Shown here piece after piece: positions 57,401-64,000 of a stretch of DNA of 64,000 bases. A program made the translations under genes and the position numbers. Source of the stretch: Pantoea sp. Ap-967 (GTDB lineage: Bacteria; Pseudomonadota; Gammaproteobacteria; Pseudomonadales; Pseudomonadaceae). Where the stretch lies: NCBI RefSeq assembly GCF_011752565.1, contig NZ_VWXK01000004.1, positions 186,001 through 250,000 on the forward strand, written 5' to 3'. Below the pieces are notes generated by a model. It saw nothing but the letters and a program-made list of their open reading frames with translations, searched no databases and was not told the origin of the DNA. The first letter of the stretch is position 1, and every line of letters starts with the position of its first letter.

Positions 57401-60400
57401 GGTGGTGGTGGTCGGGGTGTCCGAGTTGTTGGTGTAGGTCACCGAGCGCAGCGCTTCCTGGAACTGCGCCTGGGTGGCACCGCCGGCGGCGCTGAGGGTC
57501 AGAGTGCCGGTGATGGCGTTCCACGTGGCAGTGATGTTGCCCGTGGTCGCGGCGTCAAGGGTTATGCCCAGGGTATCTTCACCCAGCACATAACTGCCGC
57601 CCAGGCTGACGGTGGCCGAGGCGATGCTTGGGCCATCCGGGTCGCTGACGATCAGGCCGCTGTCGATGATCACCGGGGTGGACGTGACGTTGTTGCCCTC
57701 GGTCCAGGCCACGCTGCCGCCGCTGCCGGTCACCACCGGTGCATCGTTGACAGCAGTCACCACCACGCTGGCGGTATCGGTGGCGCTGGAGTAGGCATTG
57801 CTGCCGCCGGTAAGCCCGGCGACGTTGGTGCGCAGGCCTTGCAGGCCTTGGGTTCCGCCGGTCTGGTCCCAGGCGCGGTAAGTGACGGTGGCGGTTTCCC
57901 CGTGCACGCCATCGGGTACGAAACGCAGGCGGTCGGCGGGGCTCAGCAATAGCCCGTAGGTATCCGAGGCGCTGCCGATGTTGATCCAGGTGGCGCCATT
58001 GTCGGTGCTGAACTGCCAGGTGCCGTAGGTGCCCGTGATGCCGGTCACGACGATACCTTTGAGGGCGCCGCTGTCGACATCGGTAACGCCGCCAAGCAAC
58101 GTACTGACGCCGCTGCCAATATTGTTGGTGGCCGTATCAGTCAGGCCGGGCAGGGTTGGGTTCACCGGGGTTATCACCGGCGCATCGTTGACCGAGGTGA
58201 CGATAAGCGTGACCTGGGCGGTGCCAGTGGAGTACGCGGTGGTGCCACCGTTGGCGGTAGTGTCGCCGGTGTTGGGCGAGCCGTTGGTGGCCGCCGTGCC
58301 CGTGGTATGGTCCCAGGCACGGTAGGTGAAGGAGACGTTCTCGCCATTGGCACCATCCGGGATGTAGCGCACCTGGCTGGTCGAGGCCAGCAGCAGGGCA
58401 CTGCTGGTCGATACGCTGCCGAAGCTGGTCCAGGTGGTGCCGTCGGTGGAGTACTGCCAGGTGCCACGGCCAGCGGTGGCGATAATGGCGATGCCGGAGG
58501 CGGCGTCCGCATCGGCGTCGGAATAGCTGGCGCCAGCCAGAATCGTGGAAACCGCCACCGCGTTGCTGGTGGTGTCTTCGTTGGTGGCGGCGATCACAGA
58601 CGGCCCCCCGCTGAGCACCGGGGCATCGTTGACCGCCACCAGGGTGACGACACTGGTGATGCTGAGGGCCGAGGTGTCGATGCCACCGTTGCTGGTTCCA
58701 CCGCTGTCGCGCACGCTGGTCAGGGTGACGGTGCGCAAAGTGCCGGTCGGGGCGTTGCTGTCGTTACGGTAGGCGATGGTGTTGAGAATGCTCTGGGCCG
58801 TCGCAGTGGACAGCCCACCGTGGGTGATGGTGAGCGTGGCGGTGCCGGATGCCACCGAAACCGAGACGGTCAGGCCATTGCCGCTGGTGAACACGCTGGT
58901 GCCGTTGGTCAAGGTGACATCGGAGCCATCGATCACCAGTTTTTCCGCGGTGCCATTGGCCAGGTTGCTGACGGTCAGGGTCAACTGGTTGATGGTCTGC
59001 CCGCTTTCGACGGTGCTGATCGCGGCGCCGCTGAACACGGCGACCGCGGCGCCGTCCTCGGTGAAGGTCGGGTTGGTGCCATTGGCGGTGACCTGCGGCG
59101 GGTCGTTCACCGCCAGTACGTTGACCGTAACCGCCGCCGCCGTGCTGCTGGTGCCGGTGTCGTCGGTGACGCTGACGCTGATGATGCGCGTGCCGGTATT
59201 GGGCGCGGTGGTGTTGCTGTTGCTGTACACCAGGTTCTGCAACAAGGCGCTGACGGCAATCGGCGTGGCATTGGCGTTGAGCGTCACCACCAGGGCATTG
59301 CCGCCGGTGCCGCCGGTGAAGCTACCGATGGTCACGCCACCGTACAGCACACTGAATCCGGAAACGGCTATCTGCCCGGCCGCCGTTCCGGCATTTCGGA
59401 TCGACAGCACATCCTCGCCGCTGACCGCACCGCCGGTCACCGAAACCCGCACGTTGCCGCCGCCGAAGTTGCTTGAATCGGCGTCGGTGACTAAGGCATT
59501 GCTACCCGCATCGATCAGTACGCCACTGCCCTTCTCGCTGTAGCTGACCGCGTCGCCATTGAGGTTGCTGACCACTGGCGCGGCGTTGGTGGCGGTGGTG
59601 AAGTTCAGCCGGGTGTTGTTGAGGATGCCGAGGAACACCTTGCCGTCGGCGTTGACGAAGGTCTTCGCATCGATGCGCACGGCATAAGCCACACCTTGGG
59701 CCAGGTCCGATGGGTCGATGGTCCAGGTGGTGCCGAAGCCGGTGACCTGCCCACTGCTCACCGAAATGGTCTGCACCACGACGTTGTCGGAGGTGCGCAC
59801 GATATAGATGTTGCCAGTGCCCTTGGTCACGCTCTGGCTGAACGTCAGGGTGATGTTGGCGGTGGGCGAAACGTTGAGGGTGTCGTCGGCCGGGGTCGAG
59901 CTCACCAGTTTCGGTGTGCTGCCGCTCTGGTAGTAAACGCTGAAATTCTGCCCGGCCGCGGTGCCCACCACGTCCAGGTCGCCGTCGCCATCCATGTCGG
60001 CCACGCGCACGTTCTGGTTGGCGAAGTCGGTCATGATGACGCCGGCGAAGGGTGACAAGTTTTGTGTCACCGCCGGCGCAAAGGTGCCGTTGCCGAGGTT
60101 TTCGGCATACAGCCATGCCGACCCGACGGCAGCGGCACTTTGGTAGAAGATATCGGCATCGCCGTCACCGTCGAAATCGCCAATCAGTGCACGCGCAGCG
60201 AATGCCGGCATCGGGGCGCTGGCGATGGTCACCGAAGTAAAGGCCGTACCGTCATTGCGGTACAAGGTACCCGTGGTGTTGTTGGTGAAGACGAAGATAT
60301 CCAGGTCGCCATCGCCGTCGAAGTCCACCACCCGGTAGTTGTAGGTGAGGTAGCCCGGCAGGGTCAAACCGCTGAACACCGTACTGGCCAGCGCAGTATC

Positions 60401-61660
60401 GGTGAAGGTGCCATCGCCGTTGTTCAGCGCATAACGCCATGAATTGCTGGCATCGACGGACCCGGGTTGGTAGAGGATGTCGGCGGCACCATCGCCGTTG
60501 AAATCACCCACCACCAGGCGCACGCCATACTGGGTGCCGTTGAAGCCACTGGCGATTTCACGGGTAAAAGTCCCGTTGACGTTGCGGTACAGATAGGCAG
60601 GGCCCGAGGTTGTGGTGACGCCAAGCAGGTCGGTGTCGCCATCGCCGTCGAAGTCGGCGGCGTAGTAGTTGTAGCCCGCCCCCGCCGCGTCGATCAGCGT
60701 CACGTTGGCGAATGGCGAGGAACCCTGGGCCACCGCCGTCTCGAAAGTGCCGTCAGCCCGGCCCGCGGAAAACAGCCAGGCGCTGCCAGCCGCGGTGCCG
60801 GTTTGGTAAAGGATGTCGCTGATGCCATCGTTGTTGAAATCGCCAAGCACGTAGCGCATCTGCGTGCCAGTGGTCACGGTTGGCGTGGTGCCGTTCACGC
60901 CACCGCTGAACGACACTGCCAGCAGGCTCTGGTAGCCGTCCATCTGCGCGCCCAGGGCGGTGGTTTCGATCAGCCCGCTGCTGCGCTCCAGGGTCCAGTT
61001 GCCGCCCAGGCTTGCAGCACCGGTGTCGTCGGCAGAGGCTGCGACATCGGCGCCGGTGAGCGACGCCAGGTCATCGAGGAAAGCCTGGCCGTTGGCACTT
61101 TCGCCCACGCGGCAGCCGTACAGCAGCAGGTCGCCATCGGCCTTGAGCGCGGCACCAATGCTCTGCAGGGCTTCGCTGTGCTGGGCGAGGTTGTTGCTGG
61201 CCAGCCACACATTGCCCAGCTGCACCGTGCCGTCGGCACCGTGGGACAGCAGGTGGATGGCGTCCAGGTTCTCGCGGCCCTTGAGGTAGTCGGCCATCTG
61301 CTGCAGGCCGTCCTTGTTGGGGTCCAGCACCACCACTTCGGCATTGTTGCCAAGGCCCGCCACCAGTTGCTCGACATTGGCCACCTGGCCGTCGATGAAC
61401 ACCACCTCATGGCGTTCGCTCTGGGTGCTGCGGGTGTCGGCGGTGGCCACCGGCGCTTGGCTTGCGGCATCGGCGGAGCTGGCGGTGCTGTCCTTGGCCG
61501 CGTCGGCGGTGGCCTGCGCGGTGGCATCCTGGGCGACGACGGCTACCGAAGCATCGAACATGATGCGCGGTTCCAGCGCCATCAACAGCGGCGTGCCGAC
61601 AGCTTCGGCAGCAGGCTGAGGGGCGGCTTGCCTACGCGTAAAACGTTCGATGAACTTCAT
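51482..61660 (-). CDS. Giant LEPR/DUF4347/FG-GAP/Ig-repeat secreted protein (3392 residues)
   Basis: ATG 61660 has AGGAGG six bases upstream. Near residues 29-38 is LEPRIMFDAS, the LEPR-XLL motif of large secreted proteins. DUF4347 spans ~85-250 (HLLSHGADGTVQLGNVWL; LLLYGCRVGESANGQAFLDD). FG-GAP/VCBS repeats with Ca-binding DxDGDGDxD lie at ~260-580 (DFNGDGAADILYQPG), an SbsA-like Ig domain at ~585-690 and cadherin-like repeats marked VNDAP to ~1820. About a dozen ~100-residue Ig-like units with VDGVVPSVASVAVPANGSYK-type borders fill ~1820-3200. The last ~190 residues are unique and end in FGQQLQQLNDAEQRQVRDLA. No RTX nonapeptide array and no LapA-like retention module are apparent. Probably a surface or secreted adhesin-like protein exported by the adjacent TolC. 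Confidence 0.88.
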   Translation of the reverse strand: MKFIERFTRRQAAPQPAAEAVGTPLLMALEPRIMFDASVAVVAQDATAQATADAAKDSTASSADAASQAPVATADTRSTQSERHEVVFIDGQVANVEQLVAGLGNNAEVVVLDPNKDGLQQMADYLKGRENLDAIHLLSHGADGTVQLGNVWLASNNLAQHSEALQSIGAALKADGDLLLYGCRVGESANGQAFLDDLASLTGADVAASADDTGAASLGGNWTLERSSGLIETTALGAQMDGYQSLLAVSFSGGVNGTTPTVTTGTQMRYVLGDFNNDGISDILYQTGTAAGSAWLFSAGRADGTFETAVAQGSSPFANVTLIDAAGAGYNYYAADFDGDGDTDLLGVTTTSGPAYLYRNVNGTFTREIASGFNGTQYGVRLVVGDFNGDGAADILYQPGSVDASNSWRYALNNGDGTFTDTALASTVFSGLTLPGYLTYNYRVVDFDGDGDLDIFVFTNNTTGTLYRNDGTAFTSVTIASAPMPAFAARALIGDFDGDGDADIFYQSAAAVGSAWLYAENLGNGTFAPAVTQNLSPFAGVIMTDFANQNVRVADMDGDGDLDVVGTAAGQNFSVYYQSGSTPKLVSSTPADDTLNVSPTANITLTFSQSVTKGTGNIYIVRTSDNVVVQTISVSSGQVTGFGTTWTIDPSDLAQGVAYAVRIDAKTFVNADGKVFLGILNNTRLNFTTATNAAPVVSNLNGDAVSYSEKGSGVLIDAGSNALVTDADSSNFGGGNVRVSVTGGAVSGEDVLSIRNAGTAAGQIAVSGFSVLYGGVTIGSFTGGTGGNALVVTLNANATPIAVSALLQNLVYSNSNTTAPNTGTRIISVSVTDDTGTSSTAAAVTVNVLAVNDPPQVTANGTNPTFTEDGAAVAVFSGAAISTVESGQTINQLTLTVSNLANGTAEKLVIDGSDVTLTNGTSVFTSGNGLTVSVSVASGTATLTITHGGLSTATAQSILNTIAYRNDSNAPTGTLRTVTLTSVRDSGGTSNGGIDTSALSITSVVTLVAVNDAPVLSGGPSVIAATNEDTTSNAVAVSTILAGASYSDADADAASGIAIIATAGRGTWQYSTDGTTWTSFGSVSTSSALLLASTSQVRYIPDGANGENVSFTYRAWDHTTGTAATNGSPNTGDTTANGGTTAYSTGTAQVTLIVTSVNDAPVITPVNPTLPGLTDTATNNIGSGVSTLLGGVTDVDSGALKGIVVTGITGTYGTWQFSTDNGATWINIGSASDTYGLLLSPADRLRFVPDGVHGETATVTYRAWDQTGGTQGLQGLRTNVAGLTGGSNAYSSATDTASVVVTAVNDAPVVTGSGGSVAWTEGNNVTSTPVIIDSGLIVSDPDGPSIASATVSLGGSYVLGEDTLGITLDAATTGNITATWNAITGTLTLSAAGGATQAQFQEALRSVTYTNNSDTPTTTTRTVSIKVNDGSLDSNVVTRNVTLTAVNDAPQISAPTNVSVTEDTLSPVTGIVISDVDSSSGTLTLTVAAGNLSGVSTGGVSVAGSGSALVLTGTLSSINAYIAAGNLKYTTALNANGSVTLGISVDTASVATVTRSLTLDITPVNDAPTITTPVFINVTEDVAMPLSGISFADVDAGSGSVTVTFSVANGNGTLTGSPSSGVAITGSGSNSIVLEGTVGDINSMISNGHLSYLGAANATGVKTLSISINDNGNTGSGGPLTVSADLSLVIAAVNDAPVNSLPPSQTVLQDNVLTFSTGNGNLISVSDVDIGANPMVVTLTANHGLLTLSQTTGLSFIVGNGSSNATMTFSGSLSDINAALNGLTFAPTAGYFGTGSLTIESNDQGNSGSGGAKSDIDTLLITVSPANPKVVSVTALPGSDGQHKVGDTVYIVVNFDNAVVVDLTGGQPSLLLETGAIDREAVYISGSGTNQLVFRYTVQAGDTSADLDYASTASLRANGAVLQSGAGYSAVLTLPTVGGANSLGGQQNIVVDGIVPTISSVTLPADGNYRLGQNLDFVVNFSEAVTVDSTGGTPRLAVTLDNGGIVYADYLYGSGGSALVFRLTVASGQLDTNGISVGNTLQLNGGSVYDQAGNASTTAFTPGNSSGILVDGVVPSVASVAVPANGSYKAGEVLSFTVNTSEAVLVDTLGGTPRLVLNVGGVTRYASYVSGTAEGALLFQYTVQAGDTASGGIGVSGTLDLNGGHVNDPAGNALALSLNGVGSTAGVIVDTTTPYATSITRLDTTPSTSASVSYSVTFSEQVLHVDASDFNLVFGGDVAGSIQSVSSTDGITYTVTLGGLTGTGTVRLDLKPGTDITDAAGNLIPGGRVGVNYAIDRVAPSVSTVAVPANGTYVAGQNLDFIVNLDENTRVDTSGGTPRIAVTLGNGEVAYAQYLSGSGLQSLVFRLTVVNGQLDSDGISLGNVIELNGGTLRDNVGNDANLQLNNVADTRGVLVDAVVPVIASVDVPASGSYKAGDVLSFTVNTSEGVVADTLGGTPRLVLTVGGVTRYASYVSGGADGALLFQYTVQAGDTASGGIGVNNTLDLNGGHFNDPAGNALALSLNGLGSTANVLIDTTTPYATGITRVDTTPTNSATVSYRVTFSETVANVDASDFNLIFGGDVTGNIQSVSSLDGMTYTVTLANLSGTGTVRLDLKPGTDIADAAGNLVPGGRVGVSYAIDRVAPSVTAVDVPANGTYVAGQNLDFTVHMSEVVQLDTSNGSPRLAVTLDNGGTVYAEYLSGAGSSVLVFRLTITSGQLDTTGISVGSGLQLNGATLRDAVGNAAQTTLNGLPATDGILVDAVVPTVATVTLPSPGAYNAGDVLRFTVNASEPVVVDTSTGTPRLAVNIGGVTRYATYVSGSGTSALVFEYSIQPGNNSTSGISLGASIDLDGGSLTDAAGNAMNLALNGAGSGAGIIVDTVAPQVSDIVRVDTTPSNASTVRYTVTFDESVSGVDSADFSLAFTGSASGRIASVEQVNGRTYTIVVDNLSGAGNVRLDLNASGTGITDVAGNPISGGLAGSVYSIDRVAPSVTGVTVPASGTYVAGQQLDFTVNTDEAVLVDTGDGAPRLAITLDNGRVVYADYLAGSGGSALVFRLNVTSGMAGNGNFSVAPVIDLNGGSIRDARGNDAVTALNNVGDTSGILVDARAPRATSIVVDGPVLPTDRSLSFTLTFDEPVSGVDASDFSVLGTNTASGVVQQVQRIDASTYRIVVGSLRGQGTLALSLNALGSGIQDAAGNAMALSLVGQAQGIQTQDVGDLQYRLNPPQALGDPRSTVLQPQVPGPQLNESVSPLLPGALFEVRSVGGDIQPLGTIFLGNASSAPSFIAQVFGSSDSAAVQAGFGGFASGGNGVFGSSTLAAIFSHEVPGVSDMNVFNGSQWRPADLSQGLRGVFGVPTFGQQLQQLNDAEQRQVRDLAHALAQPAQIGRQA

Positions 61661-61711
61661 GAAGCACCTCCTGGAATGGCCTCACGCCGCGAACCTCATG
61701 CACCGCGGCCG

Positions 61712-61740
61712 AAAAAAGTGGCGGTGCCCTGGCGGGCACC
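61712..61740 (-). terminator. Possible attenuating hairpin between collar genes and the giant gene
   Basis: On the minus strand GGTGCCC GCCA GGGCACC is followed after six bases by a run of T. It lies in the 132-bp gap and may reduce read-through into the giant gene. Confidence 0.45.
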
Positions 61741-61792
61741 ACCGGTCGTTACCCTGCGCTGCCAGGCCAGCAACGGCCAGGCAGCAGGCCGT

Positions 61793-62335
61793 TCAATCTC
61801 GCGTGGGGTAGATCCCCGTCAGCGCGATGATGAACGAGACGCTCAGGTATGGATTGCGCACGGAGAGTGGCAGCGACTGGCCACTATTGCCAATAGCCTG
61901 CAAAGCCATTTGGGTGTCCACCGGAACGCCTTCTGCATACATGTTCAACGGCGAACCCGCCGCGTCCGTGGGCGAGGCCAGCACCGACGTTTCCGTCGGG
62001 GTGTTGTGGTCGCCTGGGGCGGTGTTGGCGTTCAGGATGTGGTTGTGAAATGGCAAGTTGCCGTTGGTCAGGGTCACCGCTTCCACCCCGCCGGTCTGCC
62101 CCACCGTGAACCCCGAGCTGCTACCCGTCAGCGTGCCTTGGCCAACCGGTGTGCAGCCGCCGAAGTTCGGCAGCGCAATGGTGGTGGGCAGGGTGCCGCC
62201 ATACAGGTTGCCGATCAGGGCGGTCAGCGCCTGATTCTGCTGAACCGCAAGCAACTGGCCGTTGCACAGGGCATAGCCCCGCGGGGCAAAGTTGCCTGCG
62301 AACATTTTTATTTCCGCAATGAATGGCTCACTCAT
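61793..62335 (-). CDS. Phage-tail-collar (MdpB-type) protein 3
   Basis: The protein has 180 residues. It starts MSEPFIAEIKMFAGNFAPRG, then YALCNGQLL, the collar domain entry of microcystin-dependent (MdpB) proteins. LPNFGGCTPVGQG and a C-terminal NPYLSVSFIIALTGIYP are family marks. It is the most downstream of three tandem paralogues, each preceded by AGGAAGTGTTC. A structural or secreted role linked to the giant protein is inferred from location only. Confidence 0.9.
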   Translation of the reverse strand: MSEPFIAEIKMFAGNFAPRGYALCNGQLLAVQQNQALTALIGNLYGGTLPTTIALPNFGGCTPVGQGTLTGSSSGFTVGQTGGVEAVTLTNGNLPFHNHILNANTAPGDHNTPTETSVLASPTDAAGSPLNMYAEGVPVDTQMALQAIGNSGQSLPLSVRNPYLSVSFIIALTGIYPTRD

Positions 62336-62395
62336 CGAACACTTCCTTTGTTGCGTAATAGGGTGGATACCGCTAAGTCGCGACGTGACGAAGCT

Positions 62396-62932
62396 TTACG
62401 GGCGCGAAGGCCATTCACCGCTGAGCGCGATGATGAACGAGATGGCTACGTAGGGATTGCGCACCGAGAACGGCTGCGAGCCACCGGTGGTGGCCAACAA
62501 CGACGGCAACAGGGTGGTGTTCGGTGCAGCACTGCCGTAGATGTTCAACGGTGTACCGGCCGCATCCTCGGCGCTGGCAAGGAAGGTGGTCGGCGATGGC
62601 ACGTTGGTGACACCGCTGGCCGTGGTGCCGGTGAGCTTGTGCGTGTGCGCCGGCATGTTGGATTGCAGCAGGCTGACGCTCTCCTGCCCCGCTGCCTGGC
62701 CCACAACGTAACTTGCCCCGCTGGTTGATTGCCCCTGGCCCAAGGGCGCCCGGCCCGCGAGGTTGGGCAGGGCGAAGTTGCTGGTGCCGTTGCCACCGTA
62801 GTAGGTTCCCAGGATCGCGAACAGGGCACTGTTCTGCGAAACCGGGATGATCTGGCCTTGGCACAGGGCGTAACCGTAGGGGGCAAAGTTGCCCGCGAAC
62901 ATTTTCACTTCACCGATGTAGGGTTCACTCAT
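62396..62932 (-). CDS. Phage-tail-collar (MdpB-type) protein 2
   Basis: The protein has 178 residues. It starts MSEPYIGEVKMFAGNFAPYG then YALCQGQII, has YYGGNGTSNFALPNLAGRAP and ends NPYVAISFIIALSGEWPSRP. Closest to the 61793 paralogue in its first 30 residues. Same AGGAAGTGTTC leader. Confidence 0.9.
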   Translation of the reverse strand: MSEPYIGEVKMFAGNFAPYGYALCQGQIIPVSQNSALFAILGTYYGGNGTSNFALPNLAGRAPLGQGQSTSGASYVVGQAAGQESVSLLQSNMPAHTHKLTGTTASGVTNVPSPTTFLASAEDAAGTPLNIYGSAAPNTTLLPSLLATTGGSQPFSVRNPYVAISFIIALSGEWPSRP

Positions 62933-62991
62933 TTGAACACTTCCTGGATATGCGCGTTATTGACGGTTTTCAGGCATTGGCGTGAAGGCAG

Positions 62992-63546
62992 TTACGACTG
63001 CGTCGGGTAGAAACCCTCGGTACAGATGATCAAACTCAGTGTCAGGTAGGGGTTCTGCACATCGACCGGCAGGCTGGCACCGGCCACCGTGGTGCTTTGC
63101 GGCGACAGGGTGATGTTCAGCGGCGTGCTGCTGTTGTTGGTTTCACCGTAGATGTTGACGGGCGAGCCGGCAGCATCCTCGACGGCCGCGAGCAGCGTGG
63201 TTGGCCCGGGTATATGGGTGGTCGCCTTCTGGGTGGTGGCGCCCATCGAGTGGGTGTGGGCTGGCATGTTGGCGCTCAGTACGGTCGCCACCGCCACGCC
63301 GGCTTGCTGCCCCGCCACGAACGCTGCACTGACGATCGGCGCCTTGCCCGTGCCTACCGGCGCGCGCCCGCTGAAATTCGGCAAGCCGAATGTGGTACGC
63401 CCGTCACCGCCATAGGTGGTGCCGACGATGGAAAACAGTGCCTGGTACTGGGCGATCTGCAACAACTGCCCCTGGCACAGCAACCAGCCAACGGGGGCGT
63501 AGGTGCCCGCGAAGACCCTGATTTCACCCAAATATGCATCACTCAT
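62992..63546 (-). CDS. Phage-tail-collar (MdpB-type) protein 1
   Basis: The protein has 184 residues. It starts MSDAYLGEIRVFAGTYAPVG then WLLCQGQLL, has YGGDGRTTFGLPNFSGRAPV and ends NPYLTLSLIICTEGFYPTQS. It is the most divergent of the three. Same AGGAAGTGTTC leader; it follows the DUF6916-like gene. Confidence 0.9.
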   Translation of the reverse strand: MSDAYLGEIRVFAGTYAPVGWLLCQGQLLQIAQYQALFSIVGTTYGGDGRTTFGLPNFSGRAPVGTGKAPIVSAAFVAGQQAGVAVATVLSANMPAHTHSMGATTQKATTHIPGPTTLLAAVEDAAGSPVNIYGETNNSSTPLNITLSPQSTTVAGASLPVDVQNPYLTLSLIICTEGFYPTQS

Positions 63547-63624
63547 TCGAACACTTCCTTTGTTGTTTCGGTTGGAGTTACTGCTTTTGGTTGCGCACTG
63601 ACAGCGGCGACATGCGCCCAGGCG

Positions 63625-63951
63625 TCAAGCCGCGACGCGCTTGCGGTGGATAACGGCCTCCAGGGCGTATCGCCCATCTTCTTCGGGTTTTACCGGCGTC
63701 ATCATCAAGGTCCACTGCTGGCCTTCGGGGGCGCCGATGCGGAAAACCGCCTGGGGCAGTTGCACGCCTTCGGGCAAGGCGAAGACGATGGCATAGCATT
63801 CGTAATCCGGGCTCATGGCCACGCCCGCACGCAGCGCCACACGGGTAATGGGCAGGTGCTGCTGTGGCCCGACCTGGACAGTGAAGGCGTCGGCAGGCAC
63901 GCGCTCCAGCTCGGCATAGGTGGGCATGGTGTAGTCGATGGTTTCGCTCAT
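63625..63951 (-). CDS. DUF6916-like small protein
   Basis: The protein has 108 residues, MSETIDYTMPTYAELERVPA, with a single beta-rich domain (HLPITRVALRAGVAMSPDYE; PQAVFRIGAPEGQQWTLMMT). Small proteins of this type accompany MdpB-like collar genes in several proteobacteria. ATG 63951 has AGGA seven bases upstream and overlaps the end of the next upstream frame (ATGA). The function is unknown. Confidence 0.75.
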   Translation of the reverse strand: MSETIDYTMPTYAELERVPADAFTVQVGPQQHLPITRVALRAGVAMSPDYECYAIVFALPEGVQLPQAVFRIGAPEGQQWTLMMTPVKPEEDGRYALEAVIHRKRVAA

Positions 63952-64000
63952 GACGGCATCCTGCTGGGGTGGTCGGGGGCCTCGCGGCGCATGCGCAGGT
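63948..64000 (-). CDS. C-terminal end of an upstream gene (partial)
   Basis: The minus strand is open from the window edge, reads LRMRREAPDHPSRMPS and stops with TGA overlapping the DUF6916-like start. Too short to identify; the overlap suggests the same operon. Confidence 0.35.
   Translation of the reverse strand, partial: LRMRREAPDHPSRMPS

Noticed and set aside
54452..57952. Plus-strand frames (607 and 506 codons) within the giant gene
   Set aside because: Both are Gly/Val/Gln/His-rich shadows that repeat with the period of the Ig-like units of the minus-strand gene.
60467..62728. Long plus-strand frame (753 codons) over the end of the giant gene and collar genes
   Set aside because: Antisense to clear MdpB-type and DUF4347 genes; low-complexity Ala/Gly/His/Gln product, no ribosome site.

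Overview
The window is a Pseudomonas chromosome segment, most likely from the P. putida group. The core proteins (GdhA, EttA, GlyA, Ndh, PilA/PilC/PilD, CoaE, YacG) have typical pseudomonad sequences. GC is high outside the accessory tracts. Gaps between genes carry the P. putida-type REP palindrome built around GCGGGGCAAGCCCGCTCCTA. From memory, the core gene order (ndh, DUF3094, DUF1780, ECF permease, yacG, coaE, pilD, pilC, pilA, tRNA-Thr, then mdh and gdhA) matches P. putida KT2440; this was not checked by alignment.

Layout. 1-11.8 kb is housekeeping: the end of a DUF4105/Lnb-like envelope protein, a small lipoprotein, a GreA/B-like protein, gdhA, ettA, a large PAS-GGDEF-EAL protein and glyA. 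11.8-18.8 kb holds a BASS-type transporter, an orphan antitoxin behind a decayed toxin, mdh, a membrane protein with a ClpP/SppA-like domain, an N-acetylglutamate-synthase-like small protein, a LysE exporter, an AlaX editing protein and an AraC regulator. 18.9-23.1 kb is accessory: an HTH regulator operon, two copies of a phage Ash-like sequence, a lipoprotein, an HNH endonuclease and a small membrane protein.

23.6-43.0 kb is a composite island at the 3' end of tRNA-Thr(CGT) (43022-43097). Copies of the tRNA 3' end occur at 23624, 26092 and 33888 as well as in the tRNA itself, so several elements appear to have entered the same site. The island holds a large serine recombinase, a tyrosine integrase with a coupled small partner, two different PD-(D/E)XK nuclease-like proteins, a possible HEPN protein, a YaaW-family protein, a Fic protein, small unknown genes, and a 2-kb module present twice (30866-32890 and 39320-41335). 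It also carries remnants of an integrase, a FecI-type sigma factor, an Rhs protein and a recombinase. GC drops and gene density falls here.

43.1-49.9 kb returns to core genes: type IV pilin, pilC, pilD, coaE, yacG, an ECF permease, DUF1780, DUF3094 and ndh. 49.9-64 kb is one co-directional minus-strand block that is probably a secreted-surface-protein locus. Reading from upstream, it contains the tail of an unseen gene, a DUF6916-like protein, three tandem phage-tail-collar (MdpB-type) proteins, a 3392-residue LEPR/DUF4347/FG-GAP/Ig-repeat protein and a TolC-family outer-membrane lipoprotein. A plausible reading is a type I-exported giant protein with its outer-membrane channel beside it and collar proteins of unknown role. 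No ABC transporter or membrane-fusion protein lies inside the window.
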